In this document: in pieces, positions 9,201-18,207 of the stretch
Layout: the number at the start of each line of letters is the position of its first letter
How positions within the stretch are numbered: the stretch's first letter is position 1
The notes under the pieces: model-generated
Told to the model about the DNA's origin: nothing
The model's database searches: none
Seen by the model: only the letters and a program-made list of their open reading frames with translations
Translations under genes and position numbers: made by a program
Assembly (NCBI RefSeq): GCF_964355755.1
Contig: NC_092677.1
Span: 16,898,101-16,958,100, forward strand
DNA length: 60,000 bases
Direction: 5' to 3'
Source of the DNA: Antedon mediterranea
Lineage: Eukaryota > Echinodermata > Crinoidea > Comatulida > Antedonidae

Positions 9201-11393
9201 GGTCTGTCTGTCGGTCTGTCGGTCTGTCTGTCGGTCCGGTATCACTATGCATTGTAGCACGCGACTTAATGGCTGTTGGCCTTGTTTTATGTACGTACCG
9301 CAGGATTATGATAGTTATTGTTGTTGTTACCAGAAACGAATGAATAGACACGATGATTTATGTAAAAAACTAAAATTAGCACCATGGGAATTATTTCCAC
9401 AAAAAAAAACTTGTCACAAAATGAGTTCAAATTTTGGATTTGGACTTATTAGGGTTGATGGATGAGGAAGAGGATGGGTACAAAGAAAAACAATTTTTAA
9501 ATATTTTCTTTATCTACTCAATAACGAAATATTTTTGTTTTATAGGCCTATAATGTGATTAATGTTTTAGCGAACTAGTATAACATGAGTAGACCCCGAC
9601 AAAAGCCAAATAATAATTTTAAATGCCATTATTTAAGACAAGTTGGACTACAGTAGTTGTATCAAATATATAATAATGAATAAGCCAAATAATAATTAAG
9701 GAATTTCATTATTTAAGGTAAGGTGACACGGTAGTGGTATCAAATACATAATATAATGTTACAAATTGAATTACTGTGCTTATGTGGTGTTGTGTATAAA
9801 TTAACGTTTACAACCTTTCACAAAAGGTATATTTGCCATTCCATCACATATACAGTAGTATGTATTGTTTTTTTTAATTGAAATAATCATCATTATGTTG
9901 ACTGCTTATAATGTTTAATTTACCTGCCACGCATCTCGCTAGGCCATCTTTTCCAATAGCTTTAAGCTGTTCTGCTAGTTTCATTCTTGAGCCTATTACT
10001 TGAGTTTTCTGCCTCCATTTACGTAGCATGGTCACTATTGTAAATAGTTTTGATTCTTTGTTGTCTGCTATGAGATCTTGAATTTCAGGAACTTCAAAGC
10101 CGAGCTTGAGTGCCAGATTCGTCCATTCATCGCCATTGAGTTTCTCGGCAATTGTAGAAAACTCTTTGTCGGTAACTAAGAAAGAATGTATGGATTATCG
10201 ATATTAATATTGATATTATTTATTTTATTGAAAGAATGACACAATGAACTATTAAAGATTTACAAACATGGATCAGCATTTGATTTGTTTGTATATGCTG
10301 TTTGCTGTGATTTTCTATGCTGTTTTTAAAGGAACCCATTGGAATGAAGTTGATTTTATGGGCTATCCTTGGTTTCTTATTCAATCTATTTGATTGTAAA
10401 TTGTTTTTATTTATATTGTCTTGTAATCTTGTGTTGAAATCGAATAAAATCGAATCATCTAATCATTCTCAAAAAGGCATAGATGATTACAATCCTATCT
10501 ATAATACACATCATACATGCAATTTTTATATTAACTCCATATTTTAAAATGTATTGAGTTACCAAGGAACAACTTGTATGTAATGAACAATCATTGACTT
10601 ATCTATCATCTCCTTAAATTATCCGCCTAGGCTTACGATATGAATATAAATTATATGACTTTTTATACTTACTGACGCCTTTATCAGTTTTTCTTCGTTT
10701 CGCTTCACAATCTACAAAACAAAAGTAAACCATTTTACCAGCAAACACGAAACATAATAATGATCATCGTACCCATGAATGTTTTATAGAATAAAATGTG
10801 TAAGATTTCTTTTTAAAAAGATTTTCAATATACGTCCTAGTTATGTAGTTGAATGTGTATTTATTACTATTTTATTCCATTTAAACAGAAAAAAAACCCA
10901 GAAAACTTACACAAAAAATCTAAACTTACCAACTAAATTATCTTGAGCATGGCGCTTTTGTCCTTTATTTTGCCCATCTATATTATGAATTAACAAATTA
11001 AAATAATTGTTATATTACAGCTTGTGAGTTTTCCTTTGCGTTTTTATTCATAATACGAAGATCAATGTTGTTACGGTTGCCGCTATATACAGGAGAATTA
11101 GGCCTAAATGAGTATGAGTATGAGGTGAAATTTCTGATGACGTGAAAATTCAACAGCATTTAGAAAGTAAAGGAAGTTTCTGGGATGTTTGAAAAGGGGT
11201 ATGGGGTGGAGGTATCCCTCGAAAAAAATTTCCTTTAAACTTTTGTTTTCCTGTTTAATCTTCATAGGGGGATCAGAACCGGGTCGGCCCTATCTTAATC
11301 AGCATGCAAATTGATTTAGTTTAGAAACGTACTTTCTAATAGGCCTACACCATCAGAACTTGAAGAAAGATCCTGTACTTGAGGTTCAGTCAT
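1..11393 (-). CDS. NLR-like receptor: Death domain, second death-fold module, NACHT NTPase (3' end outside window)
   Basis: Read on the minus strand as ten exons: 11333-11393 (start ATG at 11393-11391), 10930-10977, 10673-10711, 9924-10175, 7991-8110, 7287-7487, 6259-6549, 5476-5526, 5274-5336 and 1-2718. Every junction is GT-AG and every intron is phase 1, so the frame closes exactly over about 1281 residues. Domains in order: a polar N-terminus rich in Ser, Gln and Lys (1-49), a Death domain (about 51-130), a helical death-fold-like module (about 140-235), an unrecognised alpha/beta module (241-337), a short linker, then NACHT with P-loop GIAGSGKTT at 444-452 and Walker B FILDGLDEAS near 525-535. 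A long helical, leucine-rich region follows and runs off the left edge. Known for the family: cytosolic STAND NTPases that oligomerise after sensing a ligand and recruit death-fold adaptors; echinoderms and amphioxus carry many. The ligand cannot be inferred. The start was chosen because this ATG opens the only exon whose phase fits upstream of the Death domain; a further 5' non-coding exon is possible. Confidence 0.87.
3501..3760. repeat. Minisatellite, outer arm of foldback element (left)
   Basis: About fourteen imperfect units of CCCACAAATGTGAAAACG, alternating with units where CCC is replaced by AAC. The core CACAAATGTG is nearly self-complementary, so each unit can itself fold. The last units degrade to AATGTAAAAAAA. 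Several short plus- and minus-strand reading frames here are by-products of the repeat period and are not genes. Confidence 0.9.
4970..5228. repeat. Minisatellite, outer arm of foldback element (right, inverted)
   Basis: Inverted counterpart of the left array: repeats of CACATTTGTGGGCG or CACATTTGTGGTTG separated by TTTT or ATGCG. The order of degraded units (T-rich, adjacent to the inner domain) mirrors the left arm, which shows that the arms were homogenised or arose by duplication of one arm. Confidence 0.9.
5942..6013 (+). tRNA. tRNA-like gene, anticodon AUC, with a Glu-like body
   Basis: All four arms fold: acceptor GCCCCAG with TTGGGGC, D stem GTCT/GGAC around AATGGTTA, anticodon stem TCTGC/GCAGG with loop ATATCAA, and T arm CCGAG/CTCGG with loop TTCGAGT. 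Internal A and B boxes are intact and a T5 run follows. Anticodon 34-36 (5975-5977) reads ATC, which would decode GAU (Asp). The body (GGTCTAATGGTTAGGA, variable loop of four bases) is closer to tRNA-Glu, whose anticodons end in UC. It could be a mutated tRNA-Glu, a pseudogene or the head of a young SINE; no SINE body follows. It lies in an NLR intron on the opposite strand. Confidence 0.75.
6016..6020 (+). terminator. Pol III T-run terminator of the tRNA-like gene
   Basis: Five Ts begin three bases after the discriminator base of the tRNA-like gene, the usual RNA polymerase III stop. This supports an independently transcribed gene rather than a fossil fragment. Confidence 0.65.
6072..6193. 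repeat. Long near-perfect hairpin (55-bp arms)
   Basis: Positions 6072-6126 pair with 6139-6193 with two mismatches across 55 bases, leaving a 12-base AT loop. The stem includes ACCGGGCGGTTTAGAATT. The outer flanks (TTAATTAATT on both sides) extend the symmetry loosely. It is followed by a (TA)n run. It is either a palindromic MITE or a small-RNA hairpin; it lies 59 bp downstream of the tRNA-like gene, within the NLR intron. Confidence 0.85.
6207..6232. repeat. (TA)n microsatellite
   Basis: Thirteen uninterrupted TA units directly beside the 6072-6193 hairpin and about 25 bp from the NLR exon at 6259. Confidence 0.9.
6259..6549 (-). CDS. Exon encoding an unrecognised alpha/beta module between death-fold modules and NACHT
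   Basis: A 97-codon phase-1/1 exon. The peptide begins VDFTRVKFKLKCSPEQLSKD, has an amphipathic acidic helix (DEVDDLVEEIKNFYH), then strands around ITFDCVVNGVEKGCTCITL and a helix IPKENVNAIRDAV, and ends in an acidic, Cys- and Tyr-rich stretch. No family is recognised with confidence. Its single symmetrical exon and fixed place between the effector modules and NACHT suggest an independently folding linker or sensor domain. The function is unknown. Confidence 0.75.
7287..8110 (-). CDS. Two exons encoding a second death-fold-like (DED/CARD-type) module
   Basis: Exons 7991-8110 and 7287-7487 join to give a helical module running from FEFEEMLLYIEENFPPNVLN to LRESPLLLRRTNVCCLQSLL and then KCNDLYRRVEDYGK. 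The pattern of a short helix, an LLxxxNxxxLxxLL helix and an LxxxVxxY helix resembles a DED or a divergent CARD. The call is from pattern only; helix 1 is weak, and a helical linker is possible. If correct, the receptor would carry two different adaptor-binding modules in tandem, Death then DED-like, before NACHT. Confidence 0.55.
8523..8572. repeat. (GTCG/GTCT)n tetranucleotide array
   Basis: About 12 units of GTCG and GTCT, bounded by TTCACTAT and GGTCCGGTATCAC, the same borders as the arrays at 9160 and 12474. The shared borders show that the array belongs to a dispersed element and is not an independent microsatellite. Confidence 0.85.
9160..9236. repeat. (GTCG/GTCT)n tetranucleotide array
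   Basis: About 18 units of GTCG, GTCT and variants, longer than the copy at 8523 and with interrupted first units. Same flanks. The downstream bases (GTAGCACGCGACTTAATGG) match the copy at 12540. Confidence 0.85.
9924..10175 (-). CDS. Death-domain exon of the NLR-like gene
   Basis: An 84-codon exon, phase 1 at both ends, encoding a six-helix Death-domain pattern: FSTIAEKLNGDEWTNLALKL, then IQDLIADN, then IVTMLRKWRQKT, then a last helix around KLAEQLKAIGKDGLARC. The spacing of the conserved Trp and Leu positions and the closing KLAxxL helix fit the Death family better than CARD or DED. One whole domain on one symmetrical exon is the usual form of a shuffled module. Its likely role is binding a death-fold adaptor; the partner is unknown. 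Confidence 0.85.
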
Positions 11394-12137
11394 TCTAATT
11401 AGAAATAATAAAATAACATCATATTTATTGAATTGTAGATTAACAGATTTAATATAATTATTCTATTTTTATTTATAGGCATCTTAAATGCAATCAGTAA
11501 TCTGAGGTTTACTGCACTCTACCGGCCTGTTTTAGATCATTGATGATACAAAACATAATGACGGATGTTCGAAAAAAAAAGTAAAAAATAAACCATGTGT
11601 CAAATTAATATAAAATGACAATAGCCGTCATATTTCAGATTTGTAGTTCACTCAGTGTTCTCTCAATACAGTACCGAATCATTGGTATACTATACTGAAC
11701 TAATCTAAAGAAAATCTGCTTCATGAGAACACTGATACACTGTTTGTAATATTCCTATCGTTACAATTTCATTCATTAGGCAATTCAGAAAATCACGTCG
11801 TTTTGTTGACAACGATGGAGTAATCCCCCAGGTCTTAAATATTTCGTATTCTGGAACCCATTCATTTAAATTCTGAAATAGGCTTATAGGTCAGAGTATT
11901 ATTTTGAAAAAATAGTTGTTTTCCCTATTTGAGAGAGATAATAATCTATAACGGACGTACGTTTCCAATGGAACGGAGATTTATAGTTAATATATAGATA
12001 TAAATAGTTATTTACAATAACATTATGTTATCACTCTATTTTATTACTTCCGTCGAGAAACCTCAGCGTATTAAATACTCCTGCACACATTGCGATTGTT
12101 AGAAGCAATTTCATGGCGACAACCCCATAACATACAG
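11394..12137. other. Upstream region of the NLR-like gene; nothing clear
   Basis: This is the region 5' of the NLR start codon. It is AT-rich with no convincing core promoter element, no open frame of note and no repeat with recognisable ends. A 5' non-coding exon could lie here or further upstream. Confidence 0.5.
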
Positions 12138-12216
12138 GTATGTTTGTGTACTGTCAAAACCCTTGTTTTAGGGAGTTACGTATGTGTACTGTCAAAACCT
12201 TTGTTTTGGAGAGTTG
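12138..12216. repeat. Two-copy tandem repeat of about 40 bp
   Basis: GTATGT(TT)GTGTACTGTCAAAACC occurs twice in a row with TTGTTTT(A/G)G-GAGTT after each. Period is about 38-42 bases. No function is apparent. Confidence 0.8.
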
Positions 12217-12442
12217 TTTGCATCTCTAATGGCTGTTGGCCGGTTTAGTTATTCAAATCAATATCAAGCGAACGCAAGCATAATGACTTACACTGGCTAA
12301 CGGTAGCAGGAGTACTAATTCATTTCAAGATTTTTAGGGTATATTTTTATATAGTCTTATGATGAGAGATCTCCTGTTCTGTATATTTAGATATCATGTT
12401 CCGGTTAATCCGGTTAACTATTGTACAAACAACCATTTTTAG

Positions 12443-12810
12443 TCGCGTGGACGCGACTCTATAGTTCACTATGTCGGTCGGTCGGTCTGTCGGTCTGTCG
12501 GTCTGTCGGTCTGTCTGTCTGTCGGTCCGGTATCACTATGCGTTTTAGCACGCGACTTATGGCTGTTGGCCTTGTTTTATTTTACTATAGGCCATATCCG
12601 TAATATATTTCAGCATGCGAAATTAAAATAAATAAATTTAATTGACTAGATGGTCGAAACTAGCGATTTCAAATGTGGTACCGCAGGACTACTGTATAAT
12701 ATTATGTTGTTTACACGTTTCAGGAACGAATAAATATAGTAGACACGGTGATTTATGTAGTCAACTAAAATTAGCACCCTGGGAATTTTTCAGCAAGGAT
12801 ATCCATTCGA
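12443..12810. mobile_element. Second GTCG/GTCT-rich repeat element (shares 3' segment with 9149-9420)
   Basis: AGTCGCGTGGACGCGACTC (12441-12459) precedes the TATAGTTCACTATGTCGG module and the array at 12474-12530; AGCACGCGACTTATGGCTG follows, so GTCGCGTG and CACGCGAC form an inverted pair around the array. The downstream part (about 12670-12805) is roughly 80 percent like 9290-9410, including AACTAAAATTAGCACC. In both copies the same frame reads RH(D/G)DLC...LKLAPWE(L/F)F. It is either a fossil coding segment of the parent element or chance. Confidence 0.55.
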
Positions 12811-14842
12811 CAGTGTATACCACGATCGGAAACACCCCTATTTGGAGCAAATCGTTGAAGCTAAATTCGTTTTATTTTCAATAATTAATTATCTAACTCA
12901 ACTTAATTAGTAAACATGTTTAAATTAGGTTATTAAAATCAGGAGGGCCCACCGAAAGTATGAACTAACTATATTTAGGCCTACCATCGAGTAAAAATTC
13001 TAGAATTTTGCCCTTACGTAAATGTATATATATAAATTAATTAGAAACATTTTGCCATTCGAAAAATTCCAACTAGGTTATAAATAGCATTTCAAATCAA
13101 TACTTTTAATTGCTATATCCGACCCCTTCGTCATATACACTGAAACCCGTCCAATTGGGAATTTTCTGCAGTTTTAAATTAGACCACTAGAATCATAATA
13201 ATTGAAGCTGTTCTTGAATTGAAACAAAATCATTTCTTGTTCTTATATATAGGCCTTTGTTTTAAATCCTGTTTAAATACTTTGTCTCATTTAATGAATC
13301 GATTACTGACTTCGTAATAATAGACCTATAACTAATTATTTGCTATGCAATGTATAGGCCTATTTTTTTATTTGACACTCGCTCCAAGCTTTTACGGAAA
13401 TAATCATGAAAATATTCATAAAAATAAGAAACACTTTAAGCGCTACGTTTTCGAAAGGCCTGTCTCATTCGGTGTTTATAGTGAACGTAAGAGTGAATTT
13501 GATAATAAACCTGGTTTAAAATATCTATTGTTTATTACTATAAAATTCATTGCATTGTAGGCCTAATAACAAGTAATTATAGCCCTCGTTTTAGATTTCT
13601 TTTTGTTTGCGAAATATAAAAATATATAATATACTGTATTAAGAGAAAAAAAGATATATAAAAGCGAGATTGAACTAAAATCGGGGTCATCTGACTATGA
13701 CATAAATTACGAATGAGTAGGCCTACCTGTGTTTTAACAACTGGCATAAATCCCGGCCTCAAACAAACAATATATATGATTTTAAAAATCTGCCTTACTG
13801 TGTTCCAAAATAATTATACTGAGGCCTATGAACATTTCAAAACTTGACTCTACAGTAGGCTACGGTGAATCCTCTTCGAGATCGTAGATCAAAATAGAAG
13901 AAATAGATCATCCTTCAATTTAAGAAAAACAGCGATGCCGCCAGATAACTTATGCTTCCGCGCGGTAATGGCGCCGCTGAATGAATGATGAATCGTACTT
14001 ATCACACACTCCGAAACGGAAGTACGTCATAACTCCAGTTTCTGTCATACATGAAAAGGGGTGTAGATTCAAATATTCTAATACGTGCCCGCTCATACAA
14101 CAATAAGTAAAGTTTCACGATTAATGTATATTTTACTTACGAAAACCTCTTGGTGGTCCGTTGGGTACGTTCGCGAAGTTATAAAGTTATATAAATTATG
14201 GGCGGAAAATTTAGTTATCAAGTACCACTACAAATTCTTTTTTTTTTCAGCCTTATTAAACTATAAGTGATATGGTTTCCTAATGCTCCCGTCCTCTTGA
14301 ATATAACTGCCTAGTAACGTAACGGAATACGTACAGTACTATAGTTTAGGATTATACTTTCGTTCTGTACATAAGCCACGGACTTTGTTCATTTCACGTT
14401 ACACAAAATGTTTACTACTGATTGTTTAAAAAAAAACTAATTGATAATAAATCATTATTACTTCAATTATTAAATAGAATATCGATCAAAAAGGCATCAT
14501 TTAATTAATAAAGAACAATAATTGAAACTCACGCCGTTTTTTGTAAGAAATATCTTTTTGTTGACAAAATAACGCAAATAGCGAAATAGATTACTGAATT
14601 TCCAACTTTGTTGGCCCGGATAAAATAACTTGTGATAGTATGTCGAGTTGTCGAATTAATAAGTGTGTGGATGTAATCCATCTCAAAATTAAGGCAACAG
14701 ACAACATTATATATATTTAAACATAAATCTATCAGCGATACTAAAAGATTTTATAATGTTTAAATGTACCGGTACACAATTCCTTATGGGAAAAAAATGA
14801 AAAGTGATATTCCAAAAGGCATTTCGCACATTTAAAACGATA
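12811..14842. other. Intergenic DNA without recognisable gene
   Basis: AT-rich with several TAGGCCTA octamers (for example near 12975, 13355, 13558, 13720). Reading frames of 60-72 codons here have no domain character or neighbouring splice sites of note. A locally GC-richer stretch (13930-14060, with CGCGCGG and GGCGCCGC) has no matching exon or motif strong enough to call a promoter. Confidence 0.5.
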
Positions 14843-16338
14843 GGCCTATTTTTTTTTTTTTTTTTTTTTTTTATTCAGTATAAATATGCAAAAGAAAAAC
14901 AAAACCGACACAGCGGTGACATGAGGCAAAACAAAATAAATTAAATTCTCAAAAGGCAAAAACAAAAGTCAAACATAAAATGTAAAAGGATATCTTCTTA
15001 GTTATCCATTTACCCAAGACAATAAATTTCGTCTTGGTTTATCAAAATAAAATCTTATAAAATCAGAAGTTTAACAAGTTTCCAGTCCTCATTAAATAAC
15101 TCTATATTGTAGTTCATCAAATGTAAGTACTCTTCTATTTTTATAATACGACTTAAAAATTAACCAGTCCTGAATTTGATGGTTTAATATCAGAACATCT
15201 AGATATGTAAATAAAATATTTTACCAAAATGACAAGATTATTTACAGCATTGTAAGCATTACCAAATAAAATGCATTCTCTTGTATGGGTTTCTTCTAAA
15301 TTATAATTCCTCCTATTCATTTGTTTGCTTTTAATTTGTTGAATAACAAAAGCCCACAAAGTATTTGCATGGATACAACCATAAAATATATGCTGAATTG
15401 TTTCAGTGTAAATTTTACAAAAAGTACAAAGATCACAATTCTTTATCTTAATTTTTTTTAGAAAGGTGTTTGTTGTTAAAATTCTATTGACAATTCTATA
15501 TTGAAACCACTGATACTTTATATTTTTTGCCGAGATGAAAGGAAAAGAGCAAATTCGTTTCCATTCATCCTAATCAAATTCTTTCCCCATTTCTTTTGAC
15601 CACTTTTCTCTCACCATCGAAACTTCCAATTTATCGGAGGTAAATATTTTATAGAAACCCTTAATACCATATTTACATTTATAGAATAGAAAATTATAAT
15701 TTATGTTTACTGGTTTTTCAATGTTGCACTTAAAAGGCAGCAGTCTATTCCACTGTGTCTTAATAGCATCTATAATACCTTTGTAGTCTAAGTAATTACA
15801 CTTTATGTTGTATTGAACCTAAAATTTTTCATTAACAAAACAAATTCCCTTTTTAAACCATCTATCATAGTACATTGTTTTTTTGTCTCTCTTTATGTCA
15901 CTATTTCTCCATAAAGATGAACTTAAAACTCCATTTAAATCTAAATTTGCATTCCTAATTTTTGTCAATTCAGCCCAGGAATTCAAAACATCCTTCCAAA
16001 ACGGGTTGCTTAACTTTTTTGAAATTTTCAACAGTGGAGAGGATCCATAATCGAAAATTGAGCAGGATGTCTTTACAAAAGTGTTGAACATTGAATTTAT
16101 ATTGTCATCCTGTCTTACTCTCCTCATCATCCATGCTACTTTTACAGATTTTACATAACTAAAAATATCTACCATTTTAGTTCCACCCTCTGAGTATCCT
16201 TGTATCATTGCATTTCTTTTAACCCTATCTGGCTTATTACCCCAAATAAATTTTAAAAAGGAATTATGTATTTTCTGAAGTGTTTTCAGGTCTGGGTTTG
16301 GTAATGCATTAAACAGATAGTTAAGTTTTGATAGCATC
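14843..16338 (-). mobile_element. 5'-truncated, decayed Tx1/L1-like LINE (ORF2 C-terminus, poly-A tail)
   Basis: On the minus strand the reading frame from 16337 encodes the region after the reverse transcriptase core: LSKLNYLFNALPNP, then FIWGNKPDRVKRNAMIQGY and GGTKMVDI, typical of L1/Tx1 ORF2. Two in-frame stops, at 15819-15821 and 15570-15572, interrupt it, but the same frame continues to a CDLCTFC...ETIQHIF.GC zinc-knuckle (zf-RVT-like). The 3' tail is the 24-T run at 14849-14872 (poly-A on the minus strand). TAAAACGATA at 14833-14842 and 16339-16348 is a 10-bp target duplication, and the truncation point coincides with the start of the LINE-like peptide. Confidence 0.85.
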
Positions 16339-16542
16339 TAAAACGATATTTGAAAGTTTAGTACAGGCCCTATATTTTTTATAAATAACGCAATATAATG
16401 ATCACACTTAATACCACGCTTCTCCTTCAGTTTGAGATTATGAATATGGGGATTATCTAAAAATGACTTGAATGTTTTGCTGTTGCGGCGGAAACACTCT
16501 GAGATAGATCATTTTCGGAATGCTCGGCCTACTAACATTAAA

Positions 16543-16862
16543 GATGTATTGTCTCCCTGAAAAAATAATTCTTAAACATTTTTTTGTTGAATATTCTATT
16601 TTAACGTAACATAATAGTTATCCACTTTGACCAAAAATTGGATTGAAAAAAAATGTATTTGCTTGAAAAAATGTAATTTAAAGCAAAAAATGGTCAAATT
16701 GGCTGCCAGCCAATGGATTTTTGGTTGAATTTAACCATTTATTTTGTCATTTTATAAGTGAAAACATTATTTGTTTACATTAACTTAATTAAAACTACAA
16801 AATAACATCAAAGTCTGATTTAATTAATCTTTATTTTTCATGTTTTTGGGGGACAATACATC
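16543..16862. mobile_element. MITE, copy A (GATGTATTGTC inverted ends)
   Basis: Begins GATGTATTGTCTCCCTGAAA and ends TTTTTGGGGGACAATACATC, giving an exact 11-bp terminal inverted repeat followed by CCC/GGG. The body includes TTGACCAAAAATTGGATTGA and TGTAATTTAAAGCAAAA, both shared with the copy at 19447-19734 in the same orientation. No coding capacity. Confidence 0.75.
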
Positions 16863-16871
16863 AAATAGTTT

Positions 16872-17252
16872 AAAGCATTCTATTTTTTTTTTAATTTTGA
16901 GCATTTATTTTCCCTTCATAAACATTAGATGGTGATACAATGTTAGAGTTTAATTATTAATACATCAAATAGTTTCTTTCCAGGATCTATTAGAGCCTTA
17001 AATATGATGTAGACTTTTTTTTGTAATGTTCTTGTTTTTTTGAGTTCGTGTTGTGTCCGTTGGATATTGTGCTCCGCCAACAGAGCAAACAGAATTTCTA
17101 TGTTTTTCCTAAAACAAATGATAATAAATGATACTTGACTTGACTTGACTTTAAAGGTGGGAGCAAATAATTAAACTCTAACATTGTATCACCATCTAAT
17201 GTTTATGAAGGGAAAATAAATGCTCAAAATTAAAAAAAAAATAGAATGCTTT
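16872..17252. repeat. Perfect 87-bp inverted repeat (16872-16958 / 17166-17252)
   Basis: The arm starting AAAGCATTCTA and ending TTTAATTATT is exactly complementary to 17166-17252, even in the length of the ten-base T/A run. The left arm is bracketed by direct repeats TACATCAAATAGTTT (about 16856-16870 and 16961-16976), as if this segment had been inserted there. The right arm is part of the MITE at 17147-17562. The spacer has a (ACTTG)n tail resembling a LINE/SINE 3' end. Confidence 0.85.
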
Positions 17253-17562
17253 AATAATTTGTCTTGTTAAAACCTTTTTTAGAGCTTAGGGAATTTCTAT
17301 GGAGGTCTTTAATATTCTTGAGCTTCTTGGCATTTCCATTTCCACATCTACTGATAGGTAGATGTAGGTCTAGTTAGGCTAAGCCTGGCTAGAATGAGCC
17401 TCCTACCTTTGATCAAATTATAGCCATTTCTTCTCAGTAGCCTTTTTAAACATTCGTAGTCATTTAAAAATTTGTTATACTGGATAATTATCACAACATT
17501 TAATAATATCATTGTGTTTTGTAAAGATTAAAAATGTTATTCCCGGAGCCCACCTTTAAGTC
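17147..17562. mobile_element. MITE with GACTTTAAAGGTGGG inverted ends
   Basis: GACTTTAAAGGTGGGAGC at 17147-17164 and GGAGCCCACCTTTAAGTC at 17545-17562 form near-perfect 18-bp inverted ends around a 416-bp AT-rich body. No reading frame. The target duplication is unclear. It lies about 200 bp upstream of the likely transcription start of the CAP-Gly gene. Confidence 0.6.
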
Positions 17563-17599
17563 TATACAGGTAACATTATTGACCTAAAATGTTGGCATT

Positions 17600-17891
17600 G
17601 ATAAATAAATTGATAAATAAACACTAACCAGTGTGAGTGTCTCAGTGCCTGTAATAAAGCAGATATCGATTGTTCTGATTAACGGGCAAAGGTCAAAATG
17701 ATTATTGATTGGTTCGCCCGTTTCTAGTCATATCAATAGAGACCGGTCTATCACTGAGAAGTCCAACATAACTATTCGTTCGGGACAAGGACACTACGAA
17801 GAAATCATTATTTCAAATGTAATGAGTAGGTCTACTAATAATAAAATAAACCTAGTTGTTTATTTTGCTTTTCTATAGAAATAAAAAGACG
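17600..17891 (+). promoter_or_regulatory. Probable promoter and 5' non-coding exon of the CAP-Gly gene
   Basis: A donor GACG|GTAAGTAG ends at 17891, and the next exon opens at 18178 (TTTACTAG|ACTATTTAGCC) with the start codon at 18208, so a 5' UTR exon of unknown start ending at 17891 is likely. The region 17640-17800 has local GC-rich patches (GACCGGTC, TTCGTTCGGGAC) but no TATA box. Inference from splice signals only. Confidence 0.4.
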
Positions 17892-18207
17892 GTAAGTAGA
17901 CAAGTTTCTAAAATCCTGTTACGTTTCAATTTCTTATTGTTGATGTTAAAAACGTCAACTGTGTGAAATGAATAGCAATTTAGCTCTATCTAAACCTAAA
18001 AGGCGACGTAGGCCTATCTAGTTAAATATCTAGATAAATGCTGTAAGCCTAACCGTTGTGATTATAACCTACAATAGGTTTTGACCTAGCTACATTTTTA
18101 AAAAGTACGACAAATTGAAACATATTTATAATACAATGTTTCAATTTGAAAAAAAACATGTATTTATTATTTACTAGACTATTTAGCCGTCAAATATCTT
18201 GGTAACG

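Larger units (their letters stand above)
8255..9480. mobile_element. GTCG/GTCT-rich non-coding repeat element in NLR intron
   Basis: It begins with a palindrome AATTCGTCACTTTGACGAATT (8258-8278). Two copies of a module TATAGTTCACTATGTCGG plus (GTCG/GTCT)n plus GGTCCGGTATCACTATGC follow, at about 8505-8585 and 9149-9250. The sequence between is rich in CGCG and contains ACGTTATACGAGCACGT, also found in the dynein intron element at 31034-32625. The second module runs into GCACGCGACTTAATGGCTG and a segment shared with 12527-12810. Probably a non-autonomous DNA element, with one module nested or duplicated; exact ends are uncertain. Confidence 0.55.
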
